The notes under the pieces were generated by a model. It had not been told where the DNA came from and ran no database searches. It saw only the letters and a program-made list of their open reading frames with translations. A stretch of DNA of 64,000 nt from Flavobacteriaceae bacterium NBU2973 (GTDB taxonomy: Bacteria; Bacteroidota; Bacteroidia; Flavobacteriales; Flavobacteriaceae), in NCBI GenBank assembly GCA_026162565.1, contig JAOEIQ010000006.1, forward strand, positions 62,001 through 126,000. Reading direction: 5' to 3'. Shown piece by piece: positions 26,506 through 37,212 of the stretch. The position numbers and the translations under genes were made by a program. How positions within the stretch are numbered: the first letter of the stretch is position 1; every line of letters begins with the position of its first letter.

Positions 26506-28380
26506 TTACTCTTTTATTATTTTTTGTGTATGCACTACTTGTTTTTTATTATTAAATACTTTTATAATATAAATACCCTGTTGTAAACTTGATAAATCTA
26601 GAGTGACATTAGTTATGTTAATCGTTTCCTCTTCCATTACTTTCAACCCAAATAAGTTATAAACCGTTATTGTATTAATTAAATTAGAGTTTCTAATACT
26701 AACAATGTTCGTACTATTTTTAACATATGTAGGATAGACAGTAAATAAATTAACTCTATTTAGATAATTAACTTCATCTGAAGAGTTACTTGATGAGCTA
26801 GATTGATTACAAAGCTCTATGGAGGCTTCAAATTCTGAATTTATTTCCACTTCAAATCCAGGAACTAATTCTATACTAGATTCAGCTTTATATATAGCTT
26901 CAGAATTATTAAGAATTAAATTATCGGCCACTATGTTTTGAGCATTATAATAAGCAGAATAATCTACACTAGCTAAATCTTCAATTCTATGAAATATATA
27001 TATGTCTTCTGGATTACAATAACTTGACTCATCAAAACAAGATATATTGTTCAGAATATTATTACGAATGTGATTTCCTGGTTCAACTCCAAATCCTCTT
27101 CTAAAATTATTATCTATGTTAAAACAATTACCTCCTCCAGATAACATAATGTTATAGTACGGAGTAAAGTTATAAAATGGAAAAGTAGTCATCGAATTAG
27201 AACAACTCGTATGAGGAGAACCCAATAGATGTCCAATCTCGTGAGGGAAAATTTCTAACCTTGAGAAAAAATCTGGTAGTTCGAAATTACTATTTGCAGT
27301 AAAAACTGTTGCTGTTCTACCAACTGCCATTCTATACTTCTTATCCAAATTACAAAAAGCTCCATTATTACCATTTGTTGTTGCTGCTCTTCCAGCTGCA
27401 TAACAACTTCGCCCTCCAATATACATGTAAGCATAATCTCCAACATAATTGCTCCCTATTATATTTTGAAATTGTTGTAAAAAGTGAGTTGTCTCGCCAG
27501 TGCAACCTTGAGAAGTAGTCATTCCTGGCCCATAGAAATCAGAAAAAACTGATCCGTTTCCACAATCACCAGCAAAAGTTCCATTTGGTGGAATGGAATC
27601 TTCTAAAACAATTTCTGAAATTTTTATAGATATTTCCTCATTTGCAAAAATTAAAGCATAAATATTAAAATCACTTAATATTAAATCTATTGTTTGTTGT
27701 ACTGAGCCATTACCCATATTTGGGTTAAATATGGTACAATTATTTGCATTCATTGATATTTCTAATGGATAATTTAAGGTACTTAAATTACTATTTCTAT
27801 TTACACTTGTAATCTCATTACGAGAACTAACTGTCAAATCACTTGTTCCACATTCAAAACCGCTATTAGAATTTACATTTTTATAAAAAGCATAATTATT
27901 AGACTTTTCATCTAATTGAAATAATGCATAATCTCCTATATCAGATGAAAACAAGCCTACAACTCTATCCTTAAAAAAGGAAAAGGCTATAATAGTGTTA
28001 CCTAAATTAGTATCAATTGTATTACCCCAATAATATGTCCCTCTTCCCTCTAGAGGAGTTCTAAATTTTCCATACATACTTTTAGCGAGTGCACCTTCTA
28101 CAATGAAGCTTGATTTTTTAAGTTTTAATTCAATAGTATTATTTTCTAAAGGGATTTTTAAATTAAATGATTCGAGGTTACTCTCAATAAGTTCTTTAAG
28201 CTTTTCTTTATTTAAGGATAGAATTTCTCCTTGTATTCCATTTTTAAAAATAGAGGTCTTTAAACTAGAGTTATTACTAATCTCAAAAAGATTTATTTCT
28301 CTATCTTTTTGTGAAAAAGTAAAATTGTAAATTAGTAAAAACACTATTATTTTTAACATTTTTAATTTTTTGCTAAACAT
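26506..28380 (-). CDS. Secreted zinc metalloprotease with T9SS sorting domain
   Basis: 624 residues. A signal peptide at the N-terminus (MLKIIVFLLIYNFTFSQ; a second Met lies at residue 8). The zinc site FPHEIGHLLGSPHTSC gives HExxHxxGxxH, a reprolysin-like metzincin signature, at about residues 379-389, preceded by a propeptide-like region. The C-terminal ~85 residues (LFTVYPTYVKNSTNIVSI ... GIYIIKVFNN) form a type A T9SS sorting domain. The Ser-rich run SSSSNSSDE precedes it as a linker. It should be secreted to the cell surface. Its start is four bases after the stop of the tail-fibre-like gene. Confidence 0.87.
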   Translation of the reverse strand: MFSKKLKMLKIIVFLLIYNFTFSQKDREINLFEISNNSSLKTSIFKNGIQGEILSLNKEKLKELIESNLESFNLKIPLENNTIELKLKKSSFIVEGALAKSMYGKFRTPLEGRGTYYWGNTIDTNLGNTIIAFSFFKDRVVGLFSSDIGDYALFQLDEKSNNYAFYKNVNSNSGFECGTSDLTVSSRNEITSVNRNSNLSTLNYPLEISMNANNCTIFNPNMGNGSVQQTIDLILSDFNIYALIFANEEISIKISEIVLEDSIPPNGTFAGDCGNGSVFSDFYGPGMTTSQGCTGETTHFLQQFQNIIGSNYVGDYAYMYIGGRSCYAAGRAATTNGNNGAFCNLDKKYRMAVGRTATVFTANSNFELPDFFSRLEIFPHEIGHLLGSPHTSCSNSMTTFPFYNFTPYYNIMLSGGGNCFNIDNNFRRGFGVEPGNHIRNNILNNISCFDESSYCNPEDIYIFHRIEDLASVDYSAYYNAQNIVADNLILNNSEAIYKAESSIELVPGFEVEINSEFEASIELCNQSSSSSNSSDEVNYLNRVNLFTVYPTYVKNSTNIVSIRNSNLINTITVYNLFGLKVMEEETINITNVTLDLSSLQQGIYIIKVFNNKKQVVHTQKIIKE

Positions 28381-28384
28381 AATC

Positions 28385-29230
28385 TTATTTTTTACTTTTC
28401 AATTCATCAATCTCCTTTTTAAGCTGAATAGTATAAAGAGTAAGCTCTTCTATTTTTTGCAGTAGTAACTTATTCATTTCTCCTAGTTCTATACCATTTT
28501 CTTCCACCTCTTTAGCACTTGGTATATCTATAAGATGTCCCTTTTCTTGTATATGTTGCTCTACCTCTTTTAGAGTTGGTAATTTATAATCTTTTTCAAA
28601 TACATAATCTGCCCAATCTGTATATACTTTTACAGCATGCGCTCTCATTTTACCATTTACTGTGAGTTTGTATAAATCGCCATTATCGTTATAAGACGTG
28701 GTTCCAATAGAAACATAAGAATTTTCTTTAGGCAATCGTAAAAACACATTATCATTAGTATGTTCAGAAAATTGAAATGTAGTAGATTGATTGCGATCAA
28801 AATGATGGAAATAACTAGAGCCTGCTTCAGAAGCTTGAAATCGCCATCTTGTAATTCCTGACCTATCACGCAATCCAAGATAAACGCGAGCTTGAGTTTC
28901 AAAATTTGATTCAGGAAAATCGAAAAAAACTAGTAAATTACTATCATCAGGCATAAAACCTGATCCTAATTGTAAAGCCTTTTCATTTCTTTCAGCAATA
29001 TCAAGAAATGTACTTCCGTTAGGTAATGAATTACCAAAAACACCCATTTTACCCATGACTGTACCATTAACATCAAGTTCTGTTGTTGGATTGCTAGTAC
29101 CAATTCCGATTTTACCAGTTAGTGTCTGATTGAAAGTTCCAACGGCACTTACGCCATTTTCGTCTGTAATTTGTGCATTAACAACTAATGCAATTGACAT
29201 AAAGATGCCTAAAATAAATTTGTTTTTCAT
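28385..29230 (-). CDS. Secreted tail-fibre-like (S74-type) surface protein
   Basis: 281 residues with signal peptide MKNKFILGIFMSIALVVNAQ. The central part has GKIGIGTSNPTTELDVNGTV, the repeat seen in Bacteroidota proteins with phage-tail-like trimeric beta folds. The C-terminus (YTDWADYVFEKDYKLPTLKE ... GEMNKLLLQKIEELTLYTIQ, then a coiled coil) matches the common chaperone/coiled-coil end of such surface proteins. Likely a trimeric surface filament. It is the first gene of a two-gene unit with the metalloprotease, which might process or release it. Confidence 0.8.
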   Translation of the reverse strand: MKNKFILGIFMSIALVVNAQITDENGVSAVGTFNQTLTGKIGIGTSNPTTELDVNGTVMGKMGVFGNSLPNGSTFLDIAERNEKALQLGSGFMPDDSNLLVFFDFPESNFETQARVYLGLRDRSGITRWRFQASEAGSSYFHHFDRNQSTTFQFSEHTNDNVFLRLPKENSYVSIGTTSYNDNGDLYKLTVNGKMRAHAVKVYTDWADYVFEKDYKLPTLKEVEQHIQEKGHLIDIPSAKEVEENGIELGEMNKLLLQKIEELTLYTIQLKKEIDELKSKK

Positions 29231-29415
29231 AATGTATAATTTATTGGTTAATACTCAAACTGAAATAATAAAGTCTAAACACTATAAATACTTGTTAGCC
29301 CTTAATATTATTTTGGTGTCAACAAAAAATTATACAGAGATAATAATTAAAGATAATAAAAAAAATAATCCTAAAGACTACAATTTATTATATTGCATGA
29401 AACATTTAATTGTAA

Positions 29416-30348
29416 ATGTCTAATAACATTAAACTGCCTAACCTTTTTATACCTGGAGCTGCAAAATCTGGTACGAGTTCTTTACATGAAATATTAAATC
29501 TTCATCCAAAAATTAGTATGTCTCATAAAAAAGAACCATACTATTGGATTTCAGATTGGTTTGAGGATAATACTGAAAAGCAAAAAACAGATTATCTTAA
29601 TTTATTTGACGGAAGTGAAAACATAGTTTACAGAGGCGAATCAAGCACATCCTACATGCTTTTTCCAAAATTTATTGAACGCACAAAGAAGTATAATAAT
29701 CAAGATATCAAATTCATTTTTATTTTAAGAAATCCTATTGACAGAATTTATTCTCATTATAAATATTTAAAAGGTTTAGGTAGTGAAAACTTAAATTTAA
29801 GAGAGGCTATTTTAAAAGACAAAAACATAGAGCCTGTTCCATCTTTGAGGCTTCCAGAAGGTAAGTTTAAAAACTACTATCAATATGGTTTATACGCCAA
29901 ATGGCTTAAACGTTTTTACAATAATTTTGAGTCCAAAAACATAAAAGTTTTATTTTTTGAAGATTTAATAGAAAATAGAACCGAAACTATAAATGATTGT
30001 TTTTCTTTTTTAGGTTTACAACCTATTTCAGACATTCCAGAAATTAAGGCTAACCCTTCAATTATTCTTAATTACCAATTTTTGCATAAAAATTTGGTCG
30101 CTTTAGCTAATGGTAAAAAAAAATTAATGATTCCCATTAATAAATTATTACCTAGAAGTTTTAAAAACTTATTAAAAAGGAATATGTCTAATATCATAGT
30201 AAAATTAACCAAGTCTAATAAAAAATTCGATGAATTAACGAATGAGGACAGAGAGTGGATAAAAAATTTATATTTAGAGGATGTAGACAAATTAAAAAAA
30301 ATGTTGAATAGAGATATTCCTAAATGGACAGACTTTAAAAGTATATGA
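29416..30348 (+). CDS. Sulfotransferase domain protein
   Basis: 310 residues. The 5'-phosphosulfate-binding loop LFIPGAAKSGTSSLHEIL is at about residues 10-27 and the 3'-phosphate-binding strand FIFILRNPIDRIYSHYKYL near residue 105. This is a PAPS-dependent sulfotransferase related to polysaccharide sulfotransferases. No membrane segment is obvious, so it acts in the cytoplasm on a nucleotide- or lipid-linked sugar. Its stop overlaps the flippase start by four bases (ATGA), tying sulfation to export of a glycan unit. Confidence 0.85.
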   Translation: MSNNIKLPNLFIPGAAKSGTSSLHEILNLHPKISMSHKKEPYYWISDWFEDNTEKQKTDYLNLFDGSENIVYRGESSTSYMLFPKFIERTKKYNNQDIKFIFILRNPIDRIYSHYKYLKGLGSENLNLREAILKDKNIEPVPSLRLPEGKFKNYYQYGLYAKWLKRFYNNFESKNIKVLFFEDLIENRTETINDCFSFLGLQPISDIPEIKANPSIILNYQFLHKNLVALANGKKKLMIPINKLLPRSFKNLLKRNMSNIIVKLTKSNKKFDELTNEDREWIKNLYLEDVDKLKKMLNRDIPKWTDFKSI

Positions 30349-31601
30349 ATTTTTTAAAAACAAGTTCAATTTCAGCTGTTATGACAGCTGTTAGTATGGT
30401 CACTAAATTAGTTACTAATAAAATAGTTGCTGTTTATTTGGGACCAAATGGAATGTTCCTATTAGGTCAATTAAAAGATTTTGTTAAGTTTACTAATGTT
30501 TTTAGCACTTTTGGATCTGGAAATGGTGTTATAAAATATACTTCTCAATTCTCAGAAGACGATAATATTTTAAAGCAAATTCTAGGAACAGCTTTTAAAA
30601 TACATATCTTATTTTCAACTATTGCAGCCACTACTTCCATCATTTTTAGAGAGGAATTATCAACTTTCTTGTTTAAAGATGATAAATATGAGAATTTCAT
30701 TTTAATACTAGGAATCTCATTTATTACCATATCTCTTCATAACCTTTTTATTTACATACTTAATGGCTTTAGTAAAATTAGATTATATGTTATAATCAAC
30801 ATTATAAGCACAATAATATCTGGTATAGTGTTAGCATTTTTAGTTTACTACAAACAAGTTGAAGGTGCTTTTATGGCATTTGCTATTAATCAAATTTTAG
30901 TGTTTTTTGTTTCATTTACTTTAGTAAAACTTTATTATCCAAAAGTTTTATCCCTTATTTGGTCAGAGTTTAAATTTGAATACCTTAAAAAATTATCAAA
31001 TTTCTCTATAATGTCTATAACGGGCACATTAACGTTAATTATTTCTACCCTTTTTATTAGATCGTTTATAGAGACAAAATTTAGTGAAAATCACGCTGGT
31101 TCTTGGGAAGGAATGTGGAGAATTTCAGCCATGTATTTACTGTTTTTAACTACAACTTTTAAGCTTTACGTAGTTCCGACTTTTGCCAAACTAGAAAAAA
31201 ATGAACTGCGTAAGGAAGTATTTAAATTATGGAAATATATATTTCCAATTATTGCAGTTATTACTTTTATTGTCTTTTTACTGAAAGGTTTTATAGTAAA
31301 ATTATTATTTTCTGATGCTTTCAACTTGATGCTTATTTTATTTGGATTTCATTTATTAGGAGATATAATTAAAATGAATTGTTGGGTTTTAGGAAATATC
31401 TTAATAACCAAGAGTAAAACGAAAACATTTGTATTACTTCAAATTGAATGGTCTGTTGTTTTTATTATTTTATCAATTATTCTTGTTGACATATATGGTT
31501 TTAAAGGAATAGCGATAGCATACTTCTGCGCATATTTAGTGCATTTTACCATAATGAATATTTACTTTAGAAAATTATTATGGACCAAATCAAGTAACTA
31601 A
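30345..31601 (+). CDS. Wzx-like oligosaccharide flippase
   Basis: 418 residues with about 12 membrane helices. The N-terminus SSISAVMTAVSMVTKLVTNK-IVAVYLGPNG is typical of the O-antigen translocase family of the MOP superfamily. It would flip lipid-linked oligosaccharide across the inner membrane. Coupled to the sulfotransferase by a four-base overlap. Its stop overlaps the convergent stop of a second flippase. Confidence 0.85.
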   Translation: MNFLKTSSISAVMTAVSMVTKLVTNKIVAVYLGPNGMFLLGQLKDFVKFTNVFSTFGSGNGVIKYTSQFSEDDNILKQILGTAFKIHILFSTIAATTSIIFREELSTFLFKDDKYENFILILGISFITISLHNLFIYILNGFSKIRLYVIINIISTIISGIVLAFLVYYKQVEGAFMAFAINQILVFFVSFTLVKLYYPKVLSLIWSEFKFEYLKKLSNFSIMSITGTLTLIISTLFIRSFIETKFSENHAGSWEGMWRISAMYLLFLTTTFKLYVVPTFAKLEKNELRKEVFKLWKYIFPIIAVITFIVFLLKGFIVKLLFSDAFNLMLILFGFHLLGDIIKMNCWVLGNILITKSKTKTFVLLQIEWSVVFIILSIILVDIYGFKGIAIAYFCAYLVHFTIMNIYFRKLLWTKSSN

Positions 31602-32908
31602 TTATTTGATGATTGTTCATTCTCAAACACCAATCTAAATTGAGAATTACTAAAAATTAAGAGTAAAATACAAAATTGTATGCCATAGCTAATACAGTGA
31701 GCAATAGTAACACCTTTAATACCATACTCATCTATACACAAAATACTTAATAAATACATTTGTATTAAAAAGAACACCTCTATAATAATGAAATGCCAAA
31801 ACATTTTTCTAGCTAAAAATTGATAGGTTAAAATCACACATAGCACTTTTATAAAGTCACCTACTAATTGCCATAAAAACAAATCTTTTGTTGGTAAAAA
31901 TTCATCAGAAAAAACACCTTTAATAATTAAGACTTTAGCAAAATAAATTATGAGCATTCCAACAACCATAATTGGAATAATTACTTTATAAACTTCTTTA
32001 ACCTCATCAATAAAAACATCTATATCATGAATATTTGCAAATTTTGGCAATATATATAATGCTAACAACGAATTTATAAACATCAAATAGTAGGTAGAAA
32101 TGCGACTCATAGCTTCCCAATATCCAGCTTCCTTCAAACCAATTGTTTCACCTATATAATTTCTAATTAAAATAAAAACAATAGGTAAAGCAATAGCAGT
32201 AACAATAGCCATAATGGCGTAAGGCATCAACTTTCTCACAACCTTATAGTTAATATTTTTTGTTTGAATAGCAGAAAATAAGCTTCTCTGATTTATAATT
32301 GCTACTAACGTTATTAAAAAAATTAATGATGGTGAGACTACTACAGAAATTAAAGCACCATCCAGATTATTTTGCCATATTAAAACTAATGTTACACACA
32401 AGCCTAAAATTTGCCCTAGTATATTAACCAAGAGCATGATTTTATACTTGGAAAAACCATTTAAAATAGAAAAACAAAACATGTTTAACGAGTAAAATGG
32501 TAGAGCAAGCGCAAGTATTTTAATAACATAGGTGTAATTATAAGATGAAAACAAAAATGAATTAACATGTTCAGCATTCATATACAACCCAAAAGCTAAA
32601 ACGCAGGTTGCAAAATAACCCAAATAAAAAGCTGTAGAAATTGTTTTACTTAACTGTAATGAGTCATCTTTAAATTTAGATACATATTTTACAACACCAT
32701 TATAAATACCGAGTGTAGCAAAAGATTGAGTAGAGGAAAAGAAATTACGTAAGTTCCCAATTAAAGCTAAACCTTCTGCTCCAATAAAAACTGCAATGGC
32801 TTTGGAGGTCAAAATACCAGATATAATTCTTGTAAGTACATTTACATTATTTAAAGAGGCTACTTTTACAAGAACGTAGGTGTTAATATAATCGATAAAC
32901 TTTTTCAA
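31598..32908 (-). CDS. Second Wzx-like flippase, convergent
   Basis: 436 residues, about 12 membrane helices. The opening VNVLTRIISGILTSKAIAVF-IGAEGLALIGNLRNF aligns with the neighbouring flippase (KIVAVYLGPNGMFLLGQLKDF), so the two are paralogs. It starts two bases after the aminotransferase stop, in an operon with GNAT and FdtB-like genes on the minus strand. Two flippases meeting stop-to-stop suggest two glycan units or a junction of two formerly separate loci. Confidence 0.85.
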   Translation of the reverse strand: MKKFIDYINTYVLVKVASLNNVNVLTRIISGILTSKAIAVFIGAEGLALIGNLRNFFSSTQSFATLGIYNGVVKYVSKFKDDSLQLSKTISTAFYLGYFATCVLAFGLYMNAEHVNSFLFSSYNYTYVIKILALALPFYSLNMFCFSILNGFSKYKIMLLVNILGQILGLCVTLVLIWQNNLDGALISVVVSPSLIFLITLVAIINQRSLFSAIQTKNINYKVVRKLMPYAIMAIVTAIALPIVFILIRNYIGETIGLKEAGYWEAMSRISTYYLMFINSLLALYILPKFANIHDIDVFIDEVKEVYKVIIPIMVVGMLIIYFAKVLIIKGVFSDEFLPTKDLFLWQLVGDFIKVLCVILTYQFLARKMFWHFIIIEVFFLIQMYLLSILCIDEYGIKGVTIAHCISYGIQFCILLLIFSNSQFRLVFENEQSSNN

Positions 32909-32910
32909 GG

Positions 32911-34008
32911 TTAATAACGATTTAAAGCTTTTATGACTTGGGTTATTTCAAAATCTTCCATTACTGGACTTATTGGTAAACTTACAATGTTTTGATGAAT
33001 TTTTTCAGTAATAGGAAAACTTAAATTAGAAAACTCCTTTAAAGCTTGTTGTTTATGTGGTGGAATTGGATAATGCAATAAGGTTTCAATTGATTGTTCT
33101 TTCAAATATTTTATAAATGCTTCTCTATCATCTACAAGAACTGCAAAAACATGAAACACATGATTCTTTGATCCGTTATAAAAAGGTAATGTAATCGTCT
33201 CATTTTTAATTTCTAATAAATATCGATTTGCAATGTCTCTTCGTTTATTATTATCAGAATCCAGAGCCTTTAACTTAATATTTAAAAAAGCTGCCTGTAA
33301 TTCATCTAATCTATTATTATAACCTTTTATATCATTCACATACTTTTTTGAAGAGCCATAATTTCTTAATCTTTTAATGGCATCAATTAGCTCCTCATTA
33401 TTAGAAGTTACAGCGCCTGCATCTCCTAAAGCTCCTAAATTTTTACTTGGATAAAAACTAAAAGCAGCTGCATCACTTAAATTACCTGCTCGCTTATTAC
33501 AATCTATTGCTCCATGAGCTTGAGCAGCATCTTCAACAACAATTAAATTATGTGCATCAGCAATGGAATTAATCGAGTCCATATCTGCCAACTGTCCATA
33601 TAAATGTACAGCCAAAATGGCTTTAGTTTTTGGTGTTAGGTGTTTTTCAATTTCTGAAGGATTTAGATTAAAAGTTTTTTCATCTGGCTCAACTAATATA
33701 GGTTGTAATCCAGAATGTATAATAGATAAAATTGATGCTACGTATGTATTTGCAGGTACAATAACTTCGTCATCTGCTTTTAAAACACCAAGTTCTATAA
33801 ACGCTTTAAATATCAATATTAAGGCATCTAATCCATTGCTAGTACCAACACAAAATTTAGTACCGCAATAGTTAGCATAATTCTCTTCGAAATTACTAAC
33901 CTCTTGTCCTAAAATATAATATCCAGAGTCTAAAAAAGTTTGAAACTTTGAAAGATAAGAAGCTTCAAAACGCTTATTTACTTTATGTAAATCAAGAAAT
34001 TTAATCAT
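32911..34008 (-). CDS. fdtB: FdtB-type sugar aminotransferase (DegT/DnrJ/EryC1)
   Basis: 365 residues. A PLP-dependent nucleotide-sugar aminotransferase. [14 protein letters not shown] forms the phosphate-binding site, [11 protein letters not shown] carries the PLP-contacting Asp, and the Schiff-base Lys is in [16 protein letters not shown] (residue ~188). The [21 protein letters not shown] start is typical of FdtB/QdtB/VioA-like enzymes. With FdtA it would make a dTDP-3-amino-3,6-dideoxyhexose. The fdtA-like gene is 9 kb away on the same strand. Confidence 0.87.
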   Translation of the reverse strand: MIKFLDLHKVNKRFEASYLSKFQTFLDSGYYILGQEVSNFEENYANYCGTKFCVGTSNGLDALILIFKAFIELGVLKADDEVIVPANTYVASILSIIHSGLQPILVEPDEKTFNLNPSEIEKHLTPKTKAILAVHLYGQLADMDSINSIADAHNLIVVEDAAQAHGAIDCNKRAGNLSDAAAFSFYPSKNLGALGDAGAVTSNNEELIDAIKRLRNYGSSKKYVNDIKGYNNRLDELQAAFLNIKLKALDSDNNKRRDIANRYLLEIKNETITLPFYNGSKNHVFHVFAVLVDDREAFIKYLKEQSIETLLHYPIPPHKQQALKEFSNLSFPITEKIHQNIVSLPISPVMEDFEITQVIKALNRY

Positions 34009-34009
34009 C

Positions 34010-34987
34010 TTAAATCCAAATATTTTTTAATTTGTTAAAACCAGAAACATCTATACTATAAAAATCTTGTGTCAAAGTTCTTGCTCCAAAACCTTCCTTC
34101 CAATATAAAAGACCCTTATTAATATTTAGACCATTATTTTCATTTGAAATTCCAAAATCAAAATAGGATTTATCCTTAAATATATTTCTAATCAACTCTA
34201 AATGCAGAAAATCTAAACTCCCCAAAACGTTCTTATCTTGATTTGCAGAAATATATTGAGAATGAGCTACATTTTCTGTTTCAAAAATTGTTGTTCCAGC
34301 AACTATCTCAAAATTTCTATATACATTAAACTGTCTAATATTATTAGGGAATCTGTTTTTTAGTAATCTTATTTCTTTTAGTGAATGCACTGGCACAGTA
34401 CCATGTTTGTTTTTCAAGTTAGGTATAAGAATAGTACTCCAAAACGACTCAAAATCATCCTCCTCTTGAATTATTAAGTTATGTTTTTTTGCTCTTTTAT
34501 TGCCAGCTATTCTATCTTTAGAAATTTTAAAATCACTTTCTAATTTTAATACTGAAAGAGAATCTCTTCTTACTAATTTAGCATCAAGAATAAACATTAA
34601 ATATCTTAATTCATCACTTGGTAAATCACAATACATAGATGGTATTTCTTTGATATAAAGGCTTCGTATACCATTAGAATTTAAAAAAATTAATATCTCT
34701 TCAAATATTTTAGAAGTAACATAAAGCTTACTTTTATTATTTAAAATTAATCCTCCATATGTAAGCCCTTGATGAGAATAAATAGAATTTTCAGCTTTAT
34801 TAGCTGGCAATAAGGCGACTAATATATCATCTTTAAAAATTAGCAAAGAAAAATCATCAAAACGATTTTGATGATATTCCATAAAATCACGGTAAAAAAG
34901 AAAAGTAGAATTTTTAGCACTAGACACAAAATTGTCCCAAAGTGCTTTATACTCTGGATGATATAATTTTACGGAAAATTGACTCAT
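34010..34987 (-). CDS. FemAB/GNAT-like acyltransferase
   Basis: 325 residues. The pattern [20 protein letters not shown], a central basic [12 protein letters not shown] and a C-terminal [21 protein letters not shown]-type GNAT core resemble FemAB-like acyltransferases of Bacteroidota glycan loci. Immediately upstream of the FdtB-like gene (one base between stop and start), so N-acylation of the 3-amino sugar is the best guess. An alternative is aminoacyl transfer to a cell-wall or lipid acceptor. Confidence 0.75.
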   Translation of the reverse strand: MSQFSVKLYHPEYKALWDNFVSSAKNSTFLFYRDFMEYHQNRFDDFSLLIFKDDILVALLPANKAENSIYSHQGLTYGGLILNNKSKLYVTSKIFEEILIFLNSNGIRSLYIKEIPSMYCDLPSDELRYLMFILDAKLVRRDSLSVLKLESDFKISKDRIAGNKRAKKHNLIIQEEDDFESFWSTILIPNLKNKHGTVPVHSLKEIRLLKNRFPNNIRQFNVYRNFEIVAGTTIFETENVAHSQYISANQDKNVLGSLDFLHLELIRNIFKDKSYFDFGISNENNGLNINKGLLYWKEGFGARTLTQDFYSIDVSGFNKLKNIWI

Positions 34988-35003
34988 TAATTAAGCCAAA
35001 ATA

Positions 35004-35234
35004 CTAATTTTTCTTTAGAAAAACGTAGTACATATTAATACAAATAATCGCAGAATTTGTAATAATTATTGGCCATGAGGTTTGTAACATAAAACCATAG
35101 ATTACAAATAAGGCGCCTCCTAGAGAGTTAATTATTCGTAATTTAGTTAAGTCTTTCATGGTAAAAGACAAAAGCAAAACTGCCGATGCCAGATAACCAA
35201 CCCATTCTGTAATTGAAATGCCAAAAACTTCCAT
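35004..35234 (-). CDS. Small membrane protein (CBU_0592/YgjV type)
   Basis: 76 residues with three membrane helices (EWVGYLASAVLLLSFTM, LGGALFVIYGFML, IIITNSAIICINMYYV). The pattern fits the small CBU_0592 family of putative inner-membrane proteins of unknown function. It lies two bases after the typA stop and is probably its co-transcribed tail gene. Confidence 0.75.
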   Translation of the reverse strand: MEVFGISITEWVGYLASAVLLLSFTMKDLTKLRIINSLGGALFVIYGFMLQTSWPIIITNSAIICINMYYVFLKKN

Positions 35235-35236
35235 TT

Positions 35237-37036
35237 CTAGATAGACTTATTTCTTTTACGCTCAACTTCTGTTAGTAAAATTTTACGCAAACGTAAATAA
35301 TTAGGAGTTACCTCAACATACTCATCCTTTTGAATATACTCCAGAGCTTCCTCTAAACTAAACTTTATCGCAGGTACAATTTTAGCTTTATCATCTGCTC
35401 CAGCAGACCGTACGTTACTTAATTTTTTTGTTTTGGTAATATTAACTACCATATCATCTCCACGAGAATTCTCACCTACTACTTGACCTTCATAAATTTC
35501 TTCTCCTGGATCCACAAAAAACTTTCCTCGTTCTTGTAATTTATCAATAGAATAAGGAATTGCTGTTCCTTTTTCCATAGAGACTAAACTTCCATTCTGA
35601 CGCTCTGGAATACCTCCTTTTAATGGTTGATACTCCTTAAAGCGGTGTGCCATGATTGCTTCTCCTGCAGTAGCCGTTAATAATTGATTACGTAAACCAA
35701 TAATTCCTCTAGAAGGCACAATAAATTCGCAGACCATACGATCACCTTTTGCTTCCATACTAATCATTTCACCTTTACGTATGGTTACCATTTCAATGGC
35801 TTTACCTGAAACATGTTCTGGTAAATCTATGGTCATTTCTTCTACTGGCTCACATTTAACACCATCAATTTCTTTAATAATTACTTGAGGCTGACCAATT
35901 TGTAATTCGTAGCCTTCACGACGCATCGTTTCAATTAAAACAGATAAATGTAGAACACCACGCCCAAAAACCATGAATTTATCCGCACTATCGGTTTCTT
36001 CAACTCGAAGCGCTAAATTTTTCTCAAGCTCTTTAGTTAAACGCTCTTTTATATGACGAGATGTTACAAACTTTCCATCTTTACCAAAAAATGGTGAGTT
36101 GTTAATAGTAAACAACATACTCATTGTTGGCTCATCAATAGCAATTGTCTGCAAACCTTCAGGAGCTTCCCAATCCGCAACTGTATCTCCAATCTCAAAT
36201 CCTTCTAAACCAACTATAGCACAGATATCTCCCGCCTGAACTTCATCAACTTTTTTACGTCCTAAACCTTCAAAAACATGAAGTTCTTTAATTTTAGATT
36301 TCACAATACTCTTATCTCTTTTCACTAAAGAAATATTTTGACCAACTTTAAGCTCGCCTCTTGTCAATCTTCCTATGGCAATTCGTCCTGTAAAAGACGA
36401 AAAATCTAACGATGTTATAAGCATTTGTGTATTTCCTTCAGGAATTTCAGGAGAAGGTATATGCTCAATAACCATGTCTAATAATGGTTCGATGTTTTTG
36501 GTTTGTTTTTTCCAATCTTCAGACATCCAATTATTTTTCGCAGAACCATAAACGGTTGGAAAATCTAGTTGCCATTCTTCTGCACCAAGTTCAAACATTA
36601 AGTCAAAAACTTTTTCATGAACTTCATCAGGTGTACAGTTTTCTTTATCAACTTTATTAACTACAACACAAGGTTTTAAACCAAGATCGATAGCTTTTTG
36701 CAAAACAAAACGTGTTTGCGGCATTGGACCTTCGAAAGCATCAACTAATAATAATACGCCATCAGCCATATTTAATACACGCTCAACCTCACCACCAAAA
36801 TCGGCGTGACCAGGAGTGTCTATAATATTAATTTTTGTTCCCTTGTAGTTAACAGATACATTTTTAGATGTGATAGTGATACCACGTTCACGCTCTAAAT
36901 CATTGTTATCAAGAATTAAATCTCCTGTATTTTCATTTTCACGAAATAACTGACAATGGTACATAATCTTATCAACCAAAGTTGTTTTACCATGATCTAC
37001 GTGCGCAATAATTGCAATGTTTTTTATATTAGCCAT
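35237..37036 (-). CDS. typA: Translational GTPase TypA/BipA
   Basis: 599 residues, the usual length. GTPase motifs: [14 protein letters not shown] (G1), [11 protein letters not shown] (G2), [16 protein letters not shown] (G3), NKVDKENC (G4). It continues through EF-Tu-like domain II, EF-G-like domains III and V and the TypA-specific C-terminal domain ([14 protein letters not shown]-type segment). TypA binds the ribosome and aids assembly and stress adaptation. A -7 promoter box lies 25 bases upstream of the start. Confidence 0.95.
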   Translation of the reverse strand: MANIKNIAIIAHVDHGKTTLVDKIMYHCQLFRENENTGDLILDNNDLERERGITITSKNVSVNYKGTKINIIDTPGHADFGGEVERVLNMADGVLLLVDAFEGPMPQTRFVLQKAIDLGLKPCVVVNKVDKENCTPDEVHEKVFDLMFELGAEEWQLDFPTVYGSAKNNWMSEDWKKQTKNIEPLLDMVIEHIPSPEIPEGNTQMLITSLDFSSFTGRIAIGRLTRGELKVGQNISLVKRDKSIVKSKIKELHVFEGLGRKKVDEVQAGDICAIVGLEGFEIGDTVADWEAPEGLQTIAIDEPTMSMLFTINNSPFFGKDGKFVTSRHIKERLTKELEKNLALRVEETDSADKFMVFGRGVLHLSVLIETMRREGYELQIGQPQVIIKEIDGVKCEPVEEMTIDLPEHVSGKAIEMVTIRKGEMISMEAKGDRMVCEFIVPSRGIIGLRNQLLTATAGEAIMAHRFKEYQPLKGGIPERQNGSLVSMEKGTAIPYSIDKLQERGKFFVDPGEEIYEGQVVGENSRGDDMVVNITKTKKLSNVRSAGADDKAKIVPAIKFSLEEALEYIQKDEYVEVTPNYLRLRKILLTEVERKRNKSI

Positions 37037-37060
37037 AACAGATGCCTTTTTTTAAGCGTG

Positions 37061-37068
37061 CAAAGGTA
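37061..37068 (-). promoter_or_regulatory. -7 box (TACCTTTG) of typA
   Basis: CAAAGGTA on the plus strand is TACCTTTG on the minus strand, a perfect TAnnTTTG match, 24 bases before the typA start. No convincing -33 TTTG at normal spacing. Confidence 0.45.
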
Positions 37069-37212
37069 CATCTATAAATTCACAATAAGTTAATTAATTG
37101 TTATAATTTAATTTCTTGATACTTTACTTAAGTATCTTTCGTTTAAATAGAAGAATTACTAATCAACCAAAAGCGTCAATTAAACAATTAACAACCTAAA
37201 AACTAAAGATTA

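Noticed and set aside
27255-27518. Open frames on both strands within the metalloprotease gene
   Set aside because: They are shadows of a strongly supported protease frame with intact HExxH and sorting domain; their products are low-complexity.
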